Below are positions 1 through 10,747 of a DNA stretch of 23,669 nt, one piece after another. The first letter of the stretch is position 1. The number at the start of each line of letters is the position of its first letter. Position numbers and translations under genes: made by a program. The DNA comes from Priapulus caudatus (taxonomy: Eukaryota; Priapulida; Priapulimorpha; Priapulimorphida; Priapulidae): the NCBI RefSeq assembly GCF_000485595.1, contig NW_014577257.1:83827-107495 (forward strand), read 5' to 3'. Under the pieces are notes generated by a model, which was not told the origin of the DNA, searched no databases, and saw nothing but the letters and a program-made list of their open reading frames with translations.

Positions 1-176
1 CCATCCATCTATCCATCCATCCATCCATCCATCTATCGATCCATCCGTTTCTCAGCCCGTCCGCCCGCCTGTCCGTCCGTCCGTCCGTCCGCCCGCGCAA
101 CCGCCCGCCCGTCCGTCCGTCAGTCCGTCCATCCGCCCGCCCGCCCGCCAGGCCACCCGTTTGTCCATCTGACCGT
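1..176. repeat. Tetranucleotide microsatellite, CCAT/CCGT/CCGC
   Basis: Nearly uninterrupted 4-bp units: CCAT units first, then CCGT and CCGC units from about position 60, fading out near 176. It is cut by the window edge, so its full length is unknown. The C/T-rich strand has almost no A-G purine runs, as expected for a slipped tetranucleotide array. Confidence 0.9.
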
Positions 177-180
177 CTAT

Positions 181-1379
181 CTATTTTTTCATACAAGCAT
201 GCATACATACATTCATACACTCTTCGAGCATCTATGATATGGCACTACGAGTATTTGATATGGTTCTCGCTCTATAGCGCCCAATTATCTCTCCATCCAC
301 GTTCTATTATAACTTTTCTTGGATACTGCGCATTGTAGAATCGCACGGCGCTTCGATTCGTTCGCCGCGCTATAGATGCTGATACCCTTCATTCACATCC
401 GACTTCTTTTCGTCTACCTAATCCCCGTAGCATCACAGGAAAATGCCTGAATGCGCTATCTCTTGCCATTTAGCAAGGCGAAAGTCGCTCAGTCGTCAAA
501 ATCGGTTTTCGAAGTTTGCACGAACAACTGCGAGTCACTAAGCTGTCTTCAGTCATACGCCCGCACGATACGTCTAGCATGTGGCTTTTCCCATTTATCT
601 CCGTCAAGGATCGCTTTCGGCAATCTCTGTGGCAGCCGATATCCCCATCGCCGCCGCGCTCCGAGGCAGAAACACGCGCCTACAGTCCCGAGGGCGGGAG
701 GTGCTCGGTGAATAACGGGTGCGATTCGTCATTTCGCACGTATTATTCCGTATATATTTCCGTATATTTCTGCATGCAGTTTTTGCTGAATACATGGCGT
801 CACGTTGCGGAAATAATTTACTAATCGGTTTTTGTATTAGGTCCGAGGCTTGTCGTACCGGTACTGCGTTATCACCCAGGCTCGTTTGTCGCCCGGCCCC
901 ACGACTATGCTTCCACCTCTACTATGTCATTATCCGCGACTTGCTTCAAAAGCAAGACTTGCCCGCTTAGAACAAAAGAGCATGATCTACTAAATAAACT
1001 CGTAATTTACTGCCGGTTCATCAGGGGTGCCAGGATGTGACGTGTCGTCTGCCGACCACCGTTCTTGGTGTTTCCACAGTTCGGAGGGTTTTTTAGGTAT
1101 AACCGTGCCTTTGAGCTATTAGTGCAGAAAAATGAAATTAAGATAAATGTACTTTTTAAAACGCCGGTCAACATATGGCGAAAATCGCATGGCACGCGGT
1201 TAAAGCACAGCTTTTAACTAGCTTTAATAGCTTCATTCAACCAATCAGTGTCTGAATAATTATTTTCGGCTAATGAATTTCAGTACTTAAGTATAGGATT
1301 CTATAAAGGATTTAACAGTGGGGTGATCGCAAATACCTTTGAAAAACAGATGCATTCATTCCGGCACCTCCTGATTATA
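181..1379. other. Intergenic stretch with no gene seen
   Basis: Mixed-composition DNA with only short open frames (under about 105 codons) that overlap on both strands and resemble no protein family I recognise. No splice-flanked conserved exon, tRNA or transposon ends were found by eye. It lies about 7 kb beyond the HRD1 stop codon. Confidence 0.5.
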
Positions 1380-1382
1380 GAT

Positions 1383-1690
1383 ATCTCTTTTATTTCAAAC
1401 CTCTCGTCCCCCATACTTCTGCCTCTCCTTCCTCCACACATCTGGCTCCCCCTGAACACTTCTGCCTCCATTTCCTCCACTCGTCTGCCTCCCTTCACCC
1501 TCCACACTTCTGCGACCCATCCACCTTAAACCTTCGGCCTCTCTTCCACAACACTCTCCACTGTCTCCCTTCCTCTCTTCCCTTCTGTCTTTCCTCCTTC
1601 CGCAACTCTACCCCCACCCTCTTCACACTTCTGCCTCTCATCCCCATCAACACTTCACCCCCCCCCACCCACTCCGCACACTTATCGATT
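1383..1690. repeat. Pyrimidine-strand tract with loose CTTCTGCCTC repeats
   Basis: The plus strand is almost entirely C and T with scattered A, and words such as CACTTCTGCCTC and CTTCCTCC recur at irregular spacing. This is a degenerate polypyrimidine/polypurine tract. Such tracts can form triplex (H-DNA) structures, but mirror symmetry here is only partial. The open frames across it are low-complexity artefacts. Confidence 0.7.
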
Positions 1691-1879
1691 CTACAGGCTT
1701 TACCGCGAATCTCGCCAAGCCGCGGCGGGGATTTCGATCCGCTAGCCTCCCATGTGAGTAGGACGAGCTGTCGTCGTCGTCGTCGCATCTGCACCAAATA
1801 ACAGCGCGACACGCGATCGCCGGCGTTGTGTAAATGCGGAGCGGCGTCAGACCGGTGTCGGCAGCAGGCTGTAGCGAAT

Positions 1880-1902
1880 ACGCGTAGCTACTAGCTACGC
1901 GT
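1880..1902. repeat. Short perfect palindrome with 11-bp arms
   Basis: ACGCGTAGCTA at 1880-1890 is followed by one base and then its exact reverse complement at 1892-1902. It sits at the edge of the 60-bp satellite and shares the GTAGCT word with it, so it may be a rearranged satellite unit. Confidence 0.8.
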
Positions 1903-3330
1903 GGATGATTCCCGCGCAGCCTACTCGCTCTACACGCGTTACTTTTGGCTTCACAACATAGCTAAACGGCGACGTATGATGCGTGCTGTGGAGTAAAGAA
2001 GAGCTACACGGGTAGAGCTAACTCGTAGGTTACTGTGCAGCCCTGCTGTGAAGCGAAGGACATCACGGCTAGAGCTGTACAGTAAACTACGAGTTAGCTC
2101 TACGCGCCGTGTAAGCTACCTCTTTTAATCACAGCAAGCTGAAGCAATCGTATGATTAATGACTGAGTAGCTTCTAACCATATAGCATCCCTCTTATACC
2201 TCACAGCAGGGCTGATAATAGACAACTGTATGAGTTAGGCTCTGACCCGTGTAGCCCATCTTACTCAAACAGCAAAAGGCTGTATAGCAATTGTATGAGT
2301 TAACTCAAAAGATAGTCTCTAAGAAGCCGGTGCTAGCTACTTTTTACTCTACAACAGGTCGAAAGCTGTATACCAATGTATGAGTAGCTCTACCGCGTGT
2401 AGCTCCTCTATAGCGTCAAACAGCAAGGGCTGTATAGCAACTAGTAGTGAGTGTAGCCTCTAAGCCTAGTAGCTCCAACTCTTATATACAAGAACAGCAA
2501 CGCTGGTATAGCAATCGTCAGCCTGCAGGTTAGCTAGTCGACAGAGCTCTACCGGGGAGGCTCGGCATATTTATACGTCATCAGCAAGGCTGTATGCAAT
2601 TGTATGAGTTACTAGTAGCTCTAACCCGTGTACTCCTTTTTATACTCAACAGCTCAAATGGCACTGTCGCACCAATGATGACGTTACTAATGAGCCTCTA
2701 CCCGTGTAGCTGCCTTTTACTCCACAGCAAGGTGTATGCAGTAGAGTTAAGCTCTACCCGATAGCCATATTACATACAACAACCATAGGACAAGGCTGTA
2801 TAGGCAATGTAGAGTAGCTCGACGTGTAGCTCCTCTAACTCAACGCTAAGAGCTGTATAGCAACTGTTGAGTTATAGCTACCTACCCGTGTAGCTCCTCT
2901 TTACTCAACAGCAGGGCTGTATAGCAATGTATGAGTTAGCTCTACCCGTGTAGCTCCTCTTTACTCAACAGCAAGGCTGTATAGCAATGTATGAGTATAA
3001 GCCTAGACGCCTAGCCATAGCAAAAGTAGCTACGCGTCCTACTTGGGGTGGACACAACAGCAGGCTGAGGCTGAATATAGACATGTATGACTTAGCTGAA
3101 AACCACATGTAGTAGACGTCTAGCGTCTCTTTACTGCCATGTTCAAGAACAGGCAGGGCTGTATAGCAATGTATGACTATAAGCTCTACACCACGTGTAG
3201 CTCCTCTTTGACTCAACAGCAGGCTGCATTATAGCAATGTAAGTTAGCTCTTCTGCATGACACCTCCGACTCTGGAACGGCGAGGCAGTACGGCGGAGTT
3301 AGCTCTAGCCGGGTGGTCACCCACAGCAGG
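1890..3330. repeat. Degenerate 60-bp satellite array
   Basis: The unit reads approximately CTACCCGTGTAGCTCCTCTT, then TACTCAACAGCAAGGCTGTA, then TAGCAATGTATGAGTTAGCT. Two neighbouring units at 2882-2941 and 2942-3001 are nearly identical and exactly 60 bp apart. The other copies (roughly 20 in 1.4 kb) carry many small insertions and deletions, so spacing varies. No protein-coding capacity is evident. The array is noisiest at its left end and cleanest around 2880-3000, as expected if recent copies are central; uncorrected sequencing indels could give the same look. Confidence 0.85.
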
Positions 3331-4679
3331 GATAAAAGGGACAATCAACAGTAAGCCTCCGGAAATTGTTCACCGTGGCACTATTTGGTCTCTCGAAAAG
3401 GCCTTTTTGGATTTTTTTTCCTGTGAAATTCGGCACTAGAGTGTAATAATTTGCATTATGCATACAAGTTAGATGTCTCGTGGACGTATAGAAAAGTCTT
3501 TTCGTGTAGTTGTGACATTCCGTCAAGTGGCGTAGCCCTGGTGACCGGTTGGCCTTTGTAGAAATTCGCATCATAGAGCTCGCAAATGTATCGAGCGGAG
3601 CATAGAGCATGAATCTGTAGTTATTTACCATGAATAAAGTGTATGTTGTGTATGCGACGAAACAGTGTGAGTATTTTTTAATTAATGCCTGTCGTTAATT
3701 AATGTCTGCCTGCTGCCTATCGTCGCCTTCTACTGTTGTACAACACCTAAACAGTCAGCTTCATCCAGCTGTAATACAATGCCCGTCGGGACACTTAGCC
3801 GATCACTAAGCCGGTTTACGACCCACTCTGAGAGGAGCATGCCGTTGGCTACATATTCTTATCGTTTCGGTACTCGGTTAAATAATGATGATCATCGCGC
3901 ACACACCATCCCCTGAGATGAGCGAGCGAGTGCGTGACGGGGATGGGGAGGAGGGGGGTATAAATGTGTGTCGAAATGACAATCACACAGATGCGCCAGA
4001 CGACTAGGCGGTGTGAATCGATTTGTCGCAGCTTGGCACATAGCGCCATCTATACGATGCATCGCCACTGCATTCACACCTTTTTCATTTTTTGCGAGCG
4101 CGACCGGCCATCCTGCGTTTATTGCCCGACCTACGCCGAGCTGAAACTTCAAATCTTTGATACAGCGTGTGGCAACGGTGCAAAGAGATTTAGCTCAAAA
4201 TTCAATCAACCTGTCATACTGGTGTCAACACCTGTCAATCATGACGTGTGTGAACGCGCATCATCGAACGTCCTCTGCTGCGCACGTGCGATGATTGGTC
4301 GTAACCCGGCTTGGAACGTACGGCGTTGGCGCGCTTATTTCTCATCATATTCTCATCAATGTACGCACAGCCGACCACTCGTACAACGGAGATGCGACGC
4401 CAGTTCAGTAACCTATGCTGGAACGCGCTACAAATGCGATGTTTCGTCTGGGAGTATATATGCCACGCGCCTCGGAGCATCAGACATTAATGTAATTTTT
4501 ACTTTTTAATTAATGTTATCGTTGTGTTACTGGTAAACACGGATTGGTAAATGATCATATGGTAATAAATACAGTATTTCCCCAAAAGAGAGAGGCAATC
4601 AACGAGAATGAGACCGACTGAGAGAGATGGGACGGAGAGTAAGTTTGGGTGAGACAGACAGAGATAAAGAAAGAGAGAA

Positions 4680-4680
<1 letters not shown>
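3331..4680. other. Intergenic stretch, one 181-codon open frame of unknown status
   Basis: No recognisable gene. The longest open frame (3964-4509, plus strand) starts inside ordinary-looking DNA and is Cys/Arg/Ser-rich. It has no domain, signal or repeat I can name, and an overlapping frame on the other strand is almost as open. Two TTAATTAATG words occur near 3680-3705. I do not annotate a coding gene here. Confidence 0.45.

Positions 4681-4736
<56 letters not shown>
4681..4736. repeat. (GC)n-(GA)n compound microsatellite
   Basis: A short run of GCGCGC leads straight into about 22 GA units. The frames open through it translate only as Arg-Glu or Ser-Leu repeats. Confidence 0.95.
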
Positions 4737-4742
<6 letters not shown>

Positions 4743-5209
4743 AGAAAGGGGTGGTAGGAAGATACATATAAATAATATATATATATCTCACCGCAATTGT
4801 TATTGTCGTATCTACATTCATTCATATGATATAGAGCTATTGCAAACGCGCAAATGCGTCCACGGGTAATCTCTAGTATTTGCATTACGTGAGACGCGCA
4901 ATTTGTTCGTGTCAGATAGCGTACAATTATACGCTTGAGTCGACACGACACTGCTCTTGTTGCTCGCACAGATAGATTGTTACCTGAGAACATCGCAAAA
5001 TATCGCGTGGTAACGTAAAGCCGTCCTCGCCGCTGAAGGCAGAAGATCGCGCAAATCCCCTCATCAACGCTAACGTGATCAACGTCTGCGTGTTATGACG
5101 CCGCACACAGACACATTAACAGACGATGTTCTCATGTTTGGATTATTTATGGCTCAGTTTATTACCCTCTTCGATCCTCGCATTATGATGCCGCCGGCGG
5201 AGAAATTGC
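4737..5209. other. Intergenic, nothing recognised
   Basis: A short (TA)n run near 4777-4787, then mixed DNA without a conserved exon, RNA gene or element ends that I can see. It leads directly into the CRE-bearing minisatellite. Confidence 0.5.
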
Positions 5210-5705
5210 TGACGTCACAGCGAAACGATTAACATTCCGATTGACGCGTGCGATAGCACACGAAACGCTGACGTCACAACCCGCCGATTGACGCGAGATA
5301 GCACACGAAACGCTGACGTCACAACCCGCCGATTGACGCGAGATAGACCCGCCGATTGACGCGAGATAGCACACGAAACGCTGACGTCACAACCCGCCGA
5401 TTGACGCGAGATAGCACACGAAACGCTGACGTCACAACCCGCCGATTGACGCGTGCGATAGCACACGAAACGCTGACGTCACAACCCGCCGATTGACGCG
5501 TGCGATAACATAGGAAACGCTTACATCACAGCCTGCTTATTAACGCGTACCTGAACGCGACGGACGCTGACGTCACTGATTAACGCGTGCCTGAACACGA
5601 CAGACGCTGACGTCACTGATTAACCCGTACCTAAACACGACAGTCGTTGACGTCACAGCCCGCTGATTAACGCGTGCCTAAACACGACAGACGTTGACGT
5701 TACAC
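5210..5705. repeat. Minisatellite of 40-47-bp units carrying CRE palindromes
   Basis: The core unit is about 45 bp: CGAAACGCTGACGTCACAAC followed by CCGCCGATTGACGCGAGATA and five bases. The perfect 8-bp palindrome TGACGTCA (the consensus cAMP-response element bound by CREB/ATF bZIP dimers) occurs nine times, starting at 5210, 5269, 5314, 5382, 5427, 5474, 5568, 5608 and 5648. Decayed versions lie near 5521 and 5695. Units at the left and centre are nearly identical; units after 5520 are 40 bp and more diverged (CTGATTAACGCGTGCCTGAA type). Whether the sites are bound is unknown. The array lies about 2.7 kb beyond the HRD1 stop. Confidence 0.92.
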
Positions 5706-5880
5706 ACCACCGATTAACACATGCCCAAAAAAATGTTCCGGCTGCAGTAACCGCTGCCGTTTACGGATGCATTGGGGGAGATCTCCGCCGCCGACATCAA
5801 CCATCCACCAGACGCGGTATCTCCTCTCCCTCGTTATACAGTGGCTTCATCGAGTCAGCACGGTGGAGAGTCGACCCGGG
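5706..5880. other. Spacer between the CRE array and a foldback transposon
   Basis: Unique-looking sequence. Its last eight bases, GACCCGGG at 5873-5880, are the left copy of the target-site duplication of the next element. Confidence 0.6.
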
Positions 5881-6062
5881 CACAGGCACTTGGAGCGTTT
5901 CAACAAAATATAATGCTAAATAAATACGAAATCTATTTACTACCAGTCTTAATATTTCTCTACTCTCTTTCGCCTATTATTGCCGACAATTTCCTGTAAA
6001 CGCCGTGCAAATGCTCCTCTGCAACACGCATGTAGACCGCACGCACGCTGCCGCACACTCAA

Positions 6063-6130
<68 letters not shown>

Positions 6131-6379
6131 TGTGTGTGTCAGTGTGCGGCAGCGTGCGTGCGGATATATATATACACACATGTACACTGTGTGTGTCAGT
6201 GTGCGGCAGCGTGCGTGCGGTCTACATGTGTGTTGCAGAGGAGCATTTGCACGGCGTTTACAGGAAATTGTCGGCAATAATAAGCGAAAGAGAGTAGAGA
6301 AACATTAAGACTTTTGGTAGTAAATAGATTTCGTATTTATTTAGCATTATATTTTATTGAAACACTCCAAGTGCCTGTG
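5881..6379. mobile_element. Foldback (long-TIR) non-autonomous DNA transposon, 499 bp
   Basis: The element begins CACAGGCACTTGGAGCGTTT and ends with the near-exact reverse complement. The two arms (about 5881-6075 and 6187-6379) pair almost throughout, with a (CA)n/(TA)n tract between them. It is flanked by a perfect 8-bp direct repeat GACCCGGG (5873-5880 and 6380-6387), the signature of transposition. An 8-bp duplication fits hAT, P or Merlin superfamilies, but the terminus does not show the usual hAT CAGGG, so the superfamily is open. It encodes no transposase. The right arm holds an extra copy of the CAGTGTGCGGCAGCGTGCG segment (near 6139 and 6197) that the left arm lacks. A relative with the same ends lies at 21598-22613. 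Confidence 0.93.
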
Positions 6380-6423
6380 GACCCGGGGAGGTAGGGGGTC
6401 ACACTAGCCAAGTCAGTGTTATG

Positions 6424-6494
6424 CACGTTCGGTCCCGCGCGTGCTCGTGCGTGTGAATGTGTGCGTACGTGCGTGTGTATGCACGCGCGTGTAC
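6424..6494. repeat. GT/GC alternating microsatellite
   Basis: Imperfect GTGTGCGTACGTGCGTG-type alternating purine-pyrimidine DNA just outside the foldback element. No coding meaning. Confidence 0.75.
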
Positions 6495-6695
6495 GGGGAA
6501 GTGGCAAGAACTCTACGGTGCGTAATAATGTGCCACGCTTACCACTCTGTGACTTATCGTGCTGTGACGTATAAATGTCACGTAAATCCTATGATTCGCA
6601 CACACGCAAACGTATGCAGATCTACTGCATTCAATTATAGACCAGTGGCTCTCTAAGCCTTTCTCGGCTGTCTGACGACCTCTCACTTCTTTATC

Positions 6696-6697
<2 letters not shown>

Positions 6698-6773
<76 letters not shown>
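6698..6773. repeat. (CT)n microsatellite
   Basis: About 37 uninterrupted CT dinucleotides. A shorter (CT)n run follows near 6841-6860. Confidence 0.97.
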
Positions 6774-6780
<7 letters not shown>

Positions 6781-6860
6781 CGTTCGTGTTGCATCTCTCC
6801 CTCTTTCGCTCGCTTTCTATATATATCTATCTCCCCCTCTCCCCTCTCTCTCTCTCTCTC

Positions 6861-8130
6861 GTTCTCTATCTACAAATCTATATCGCGCGTGCTTTCTTTC
6901 TCTTTCAGTATAATGCCGTGTATCGTGCAGCAGTTGGCGCGAGTGTAAATATGGATGCATAATACACGTACACTGGGATAACCGGTGTCGCTAAACTACC
7001 GGCTGCTCGAGTCGAACAGAAATCTCTTAATACGAACGACAATATCCAGTTATCAGTGACACACGTGCGTAGGTGAGAACATACCTTTATTAAGAACCCA
7101 CCAGCATATCAGCGTTTCTCTCGCGTACGACACACGCTAATGTCACCCCTAGTTACGTTACAGACACTGCTTAATCAAAAACTCGGCTGATTTTCCTGCA
7201 ATTCGCTGTAATCTCTATGCACACATATTATCGGTTTCATTTCCGTTGCAATAACAGACCTTTATACTGTTTATACACCACTGGCACGTTGTCAGAAACA
7301 TAACAAATAGTTACGACATTACGAGTCTAAAATGTAATAACTTCCGACGTGGAGCGTCTCGTAAACGTTCCGACAATTTAGACTTATGACAGTTTTTTAA
7401 TAATGTTTCTGACAACAGACCCCTAGTTCCCAAAATAACGTCACTCGACTTGAATAAAACAACCAATGACTTTAGAGGGCACACTGCACCAGTCAGAACT
7501 AACCTCGACAAAAAACTGGCGACTGCTTTTGGCAAAAGCTGGTGAAAGGGTCTGTGACCCATCCCAGTGGCTTCCAACAAACAGAAACTGGCGTACTCAG
7601 AAGCCCCAAAACACAAACATTCCAAATATTGCTCATCGCCTTGTGAAGAACGCCTTGCTCACACTGCACTGCTGTGAAGACATCATATGGGGGTATAACC
7701 GTACCTACACTATGAGCTGCAATGTCAGCATATGATACAAACACTGTGCAGTAACAGCTGGGACGTCACGCATCAGATAATAACCCCATATACACTACCC
7801 GTTCCCACATCAGCTGATGTAACCCCTATGCACTAGCGCGTGTAATGTCAGCATGCGATTCAATATATATTTATGTACAGTCGCCGTGATGTTATCGCGT
7901 GACATTAGCCATATACACACGCAGCCGTGATGTCATGGATGATTTAACTGATATACACAAGCACCCACGTCATCGGGTAACTGGTAAATAATATACGCTA
8001 GCAGCCGCTAAATAACTTGCTATCAGAGGCACGCCATCTCCGCGTGCTACAGTGCCGATTTCACGATACAGCAATGCAACTAACATAAAAACAACAGCGT
8101 CCTCTCTCTTCGACAGCCCCGGTCGCGGGC
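6861..8130. other. HRD1 3' flank; polyadenylation signals uncertain
   Basis: This lies downstream of the HRD1 stop on the minus strand and must contain or border its 3' UTR. Candidate poly(A) signals read on the minus strand are AATAAA at 7091-7086, ATTAAA at 7401-7396 and the variant CATAAA at 7875-7870. None sits close to the stop, so the transcript end cannot be fixed from sequence. The plus-strand open frame at 7466-7735 is not recognisable as a protein. Confidence 0.4.
7760..8010. repeat. Very degenerate 41-45-bp tandem array with GTCA cores
   Basis: Words of the form GATGTCA/ACGTCA recur about every 41-45 bp (near 7763, 7843, 7888, 7928 and 7969). Each is followed by TTAACTG/GTAACTG, TATACACA and AGCAGCC-like words; the last two units (from about 7928) align best. 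Unit length and core resemble the CRE minisatellite at 5210-5705, so the two may be diverged relatives. Confidence 0.5.
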
Positions 8131-8188
8131 AACGACTTCTCGATCAACAGTTCATGTCGGTACGTGAACTGTTGATCGAGAAGTCGTT
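8131..8188. repeat. Perfect 24-bp inverted repeat (hairpin), 10-nt loop
   Basis: The arm at 8131-8154 (begins AACGACTTCTCGATCAACAG) is exactly reverse-complementary to 8165-8188, with loop TGTCGGTACG. All 24 pairs match. It lies about 257 bp past the HRD1 stop, so it may be transcribed as a 3' UTR stem-loop. No transposon ends or duplication flank it. Base pairing is certain; function is unknown. Confidence 0.95.
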
Positions 8189-8444
8189 CACAATATACAC
8201 AATATCGGGAGATTTCACAATGACAGTGCCTAATGTTCAGCCGTGCCGACACCACACACACACACAGACACAAAGCCCCTTGCGGCAATCAGCTATGCGG
8301 AAACGACGACCTCTAGGGACCTCACCACACTGAAGAAAGAGCCTCCCCCCACCCCACCCCCGAAGAAAGAGACGTGACGTGACGGTGCCTGTCTTGGGCC
8401 AGGCTGTTCTAGCCTGCGACGCGCGACTGTGTCGGTCAGTGCAG

Positions 8445-8659
8445 CTAGCTGTCCGTCTCGCCGCCGGCCGCTGGCGCTGCCTCGAAATGTTGCAGCCGAC
8501 GCCTGCGCACCTCCTCGTTCTTGTCCTCTCCACCACCAGAGGGCGCTGACGCCGAGGCGCTCGCCTCGCCGACGTAGGACGAATCGGATGCGACGTCGTT
8601 AGCTGTTACTTTCGCTGCCGCCGCTGTAGCTCCAACGCTCTCAGGTAGTTTGCCGGAGA
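8445..8659 (-). CDS. SYVN1: HRD1 exon 14 (last coding exon): Arg-rich p97/VCP-binding-type tail
   Basis: Acceptor TTTTCCAG/TC; enters after one base of codon 584 and runs 70 further codons to TAG at 8447-8445. The N-terminal half is Ala/Ser-rich. Then EEVRRRRLQHFE (residues about 632-643) matches the conserved HRD1 tail, ELRRRRLQKLE in human, the Arg-rich VCP-binding motif described for HRD1 and ataxin-3. The presence of this motif right before a stop fixes the true end of the protein. The final dozen residues are Ala/Gly-rich and less conserved. Confidence 0.94.
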
Positions 8660-10716
8660 CTGGAAAACGTGGAAAATAGTTTGATAGCTTATAACATGGG
8701 ACATGATGGAGTATATATGCAGACTGCAGAGTAGAAAATAGTTCTATAGTCTATAACATAGGACATAATGGAGTATATATGATAGAAACTGCAAAGTATA
8801 GATATTGGTTCTATAGTCTATAACATAGGACATGGTGGACTATATATGGCAGAGACTGCAAAGTATAGAAATTAGTTCTATAGTCTATAGCATAGAACAT
8901 GATGGACTATATATGGCAGAGACTGCAAAGCATAGAAATTAATTCTATAGTCTATAGCATGAAACATGAGGGAATATATATGATACAGACTGCAAAGCAT
9001 AGAAAGTAGTTCTATAGTCTATAACATACGGCAGAGACTGTGACACATGGACAACGATTAGTTTGGTGATCTGTAACATAGGATGCAAGTGTGCAAACAA
9101 CATGTGCAGAAAATAGCTGGATTGTTTCACGAGGATTGTAAGCGTGCTCACTTAACCAAGGTTCAGTGATCTGAAACCCCATTATATATACACATTGATT
9201 TGCACAACTTATAGAAAACACCTTCCCACAACTTACAGAAAATGCCTTTGCACACATCACTGGACTATTTTACTAGGTATCAGTACACATGCAACTATAT
9301 GATACAGACATGCTATAACATTGCTAAGTATTGCATCATACCACTGTATTATCGTATATTATAAAGAGCAAATAAACAATGATTTATGTGTTGTGTTCGC
9401 TCTATAAATGTGCTGTTATGTAGTTTACGCACTGTAGTTTATGTGCTCTCGAATTTATTACATCATCAGTGTCAATATCAACAGACACTTCAGTCACTAT
9501 ACCATCAATGCAATACATATCTATTGCATATACATGCATATGTTTGCATCAATGCAGTCAGTATCTATGCAATAGTAATCTCGCATACATTCACTGAATT
9601 TAGTACCTTCGGAATCACCGCTGACTTCATGACTAGAATGCACTGCACTCGTGTTGGCACCTGTAGCGAGATGAACGCCACTAGACTGAGTCGTGCCAGT
9701 GGTGGCGCCCCCATTGCTTGTTGTGTTCGTCATTGAGCTAGTGAACGTGGGTGCCTGACTAATCGTAATATGGCTAGCCGTACTGAAACAAAAGTCAGCA
9801 GAAACATGAGTATAGTCAGCATGCTAGTTTGTTATGACCGATAATGGAGTGCAAGCTAATTAGAATAATACGATAGCAATCCCCATCCCTGCTTTATGAT
9901 CCAGTATACGCAAACTAAACATCTCTTGGGCATGTAAAGAAATATTCAACCAGCTCTGAAACGTAGAGCAGTCTATTACGCCCCCCCCCACCCACCCCAT
10001 CATGCTACTATCTGTCATAAAACAGCAAATTAGCTTCATAGTGTGTCGCGACCATTGTAGACTAAAACCAGCCAAACGCACACTGTACATACAGGGCACT
10101 AACCCCCCACCCCAATATACCAATGGAGGCAAATCGGCAAGTTCCTAGCAGCGACGACAGCACGGAGTGACGTGTTAACCACGTCGCGCTGTTCCCCCAC
10201 CCCCCCAAAAAAAACATCGCTACAAATTACTGGTTCGACGTCTACACACAAGACAAATGCACGGCAGGCAATGTGCATTGACAGGCGCTCACCTTGTTGC
10301 ACCGACTACGCTCGTGTACTGCTGCAGCTGCAGCACGGCTGCGTCAAGCAGCGTCTGCACGTTGCGCAGGCACTGAATCCTCGCCTCCACGTTCTGCCGC
10401 TCCTGCCCCTCCATCCGCCGTAGCTCCTCGTCCGTCAGACCCGCAAAGCTAGGGGGCGCCGGCGGAGGCGGCATCATGCCTGCCGAATGGGGTGACAACG
10501 ACAATAAGTGACGCAATAGGTGCCGAGGGGGCGTCGCATCCTTTGCGAGTTTGAATGTTAAATACTAGAGAGAATTCGTACGATTGAAAATGTTGCAAAT
10601 TCTAATGTTACCACGAATACGTAACATACACAAGTAAAAACGGCTGTCGTTGCATGCTCACTTACTCTGGCTGTGAGCCACTTCTCACACTCCTCACTCT
10701 CACTTTCACACTCCTG

Positions 10717-10747
<31 letters not shown>

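Noticed and set aside
3964-4509. 181-codon plus-strand open frame, the longest outside repeats and not tied to HRD1
   Set aside because: No recognisable domain or composition of a real protein, no splice partners, and overlapping open frames on the other strand. Kept only as a note.
5183-5466. Open frames with repeated SRQSAGCDVSVSCA-type peptide
   Set aside because: Translation of the CRE minisatellite. The repeat unit explains it, the frames shift between units, and there is no start or splice support.
5210-5705. CRISPR-like array
   Set aside because: Units are contiguous without unique spacers, and the genome is eukaryotic; it is a minisatellite.
6513-6794. Arg-Glu repeat protein
   Set aside because: Direct translation of the (CT)n microsatellite; no flanking coding evidence.
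8131-8188. Rho-independent terminator
   Set aside because: The stem is long and perfect but lacks a T-run and the DNA is eukaryotic; better described as a hairpin of unknown role.
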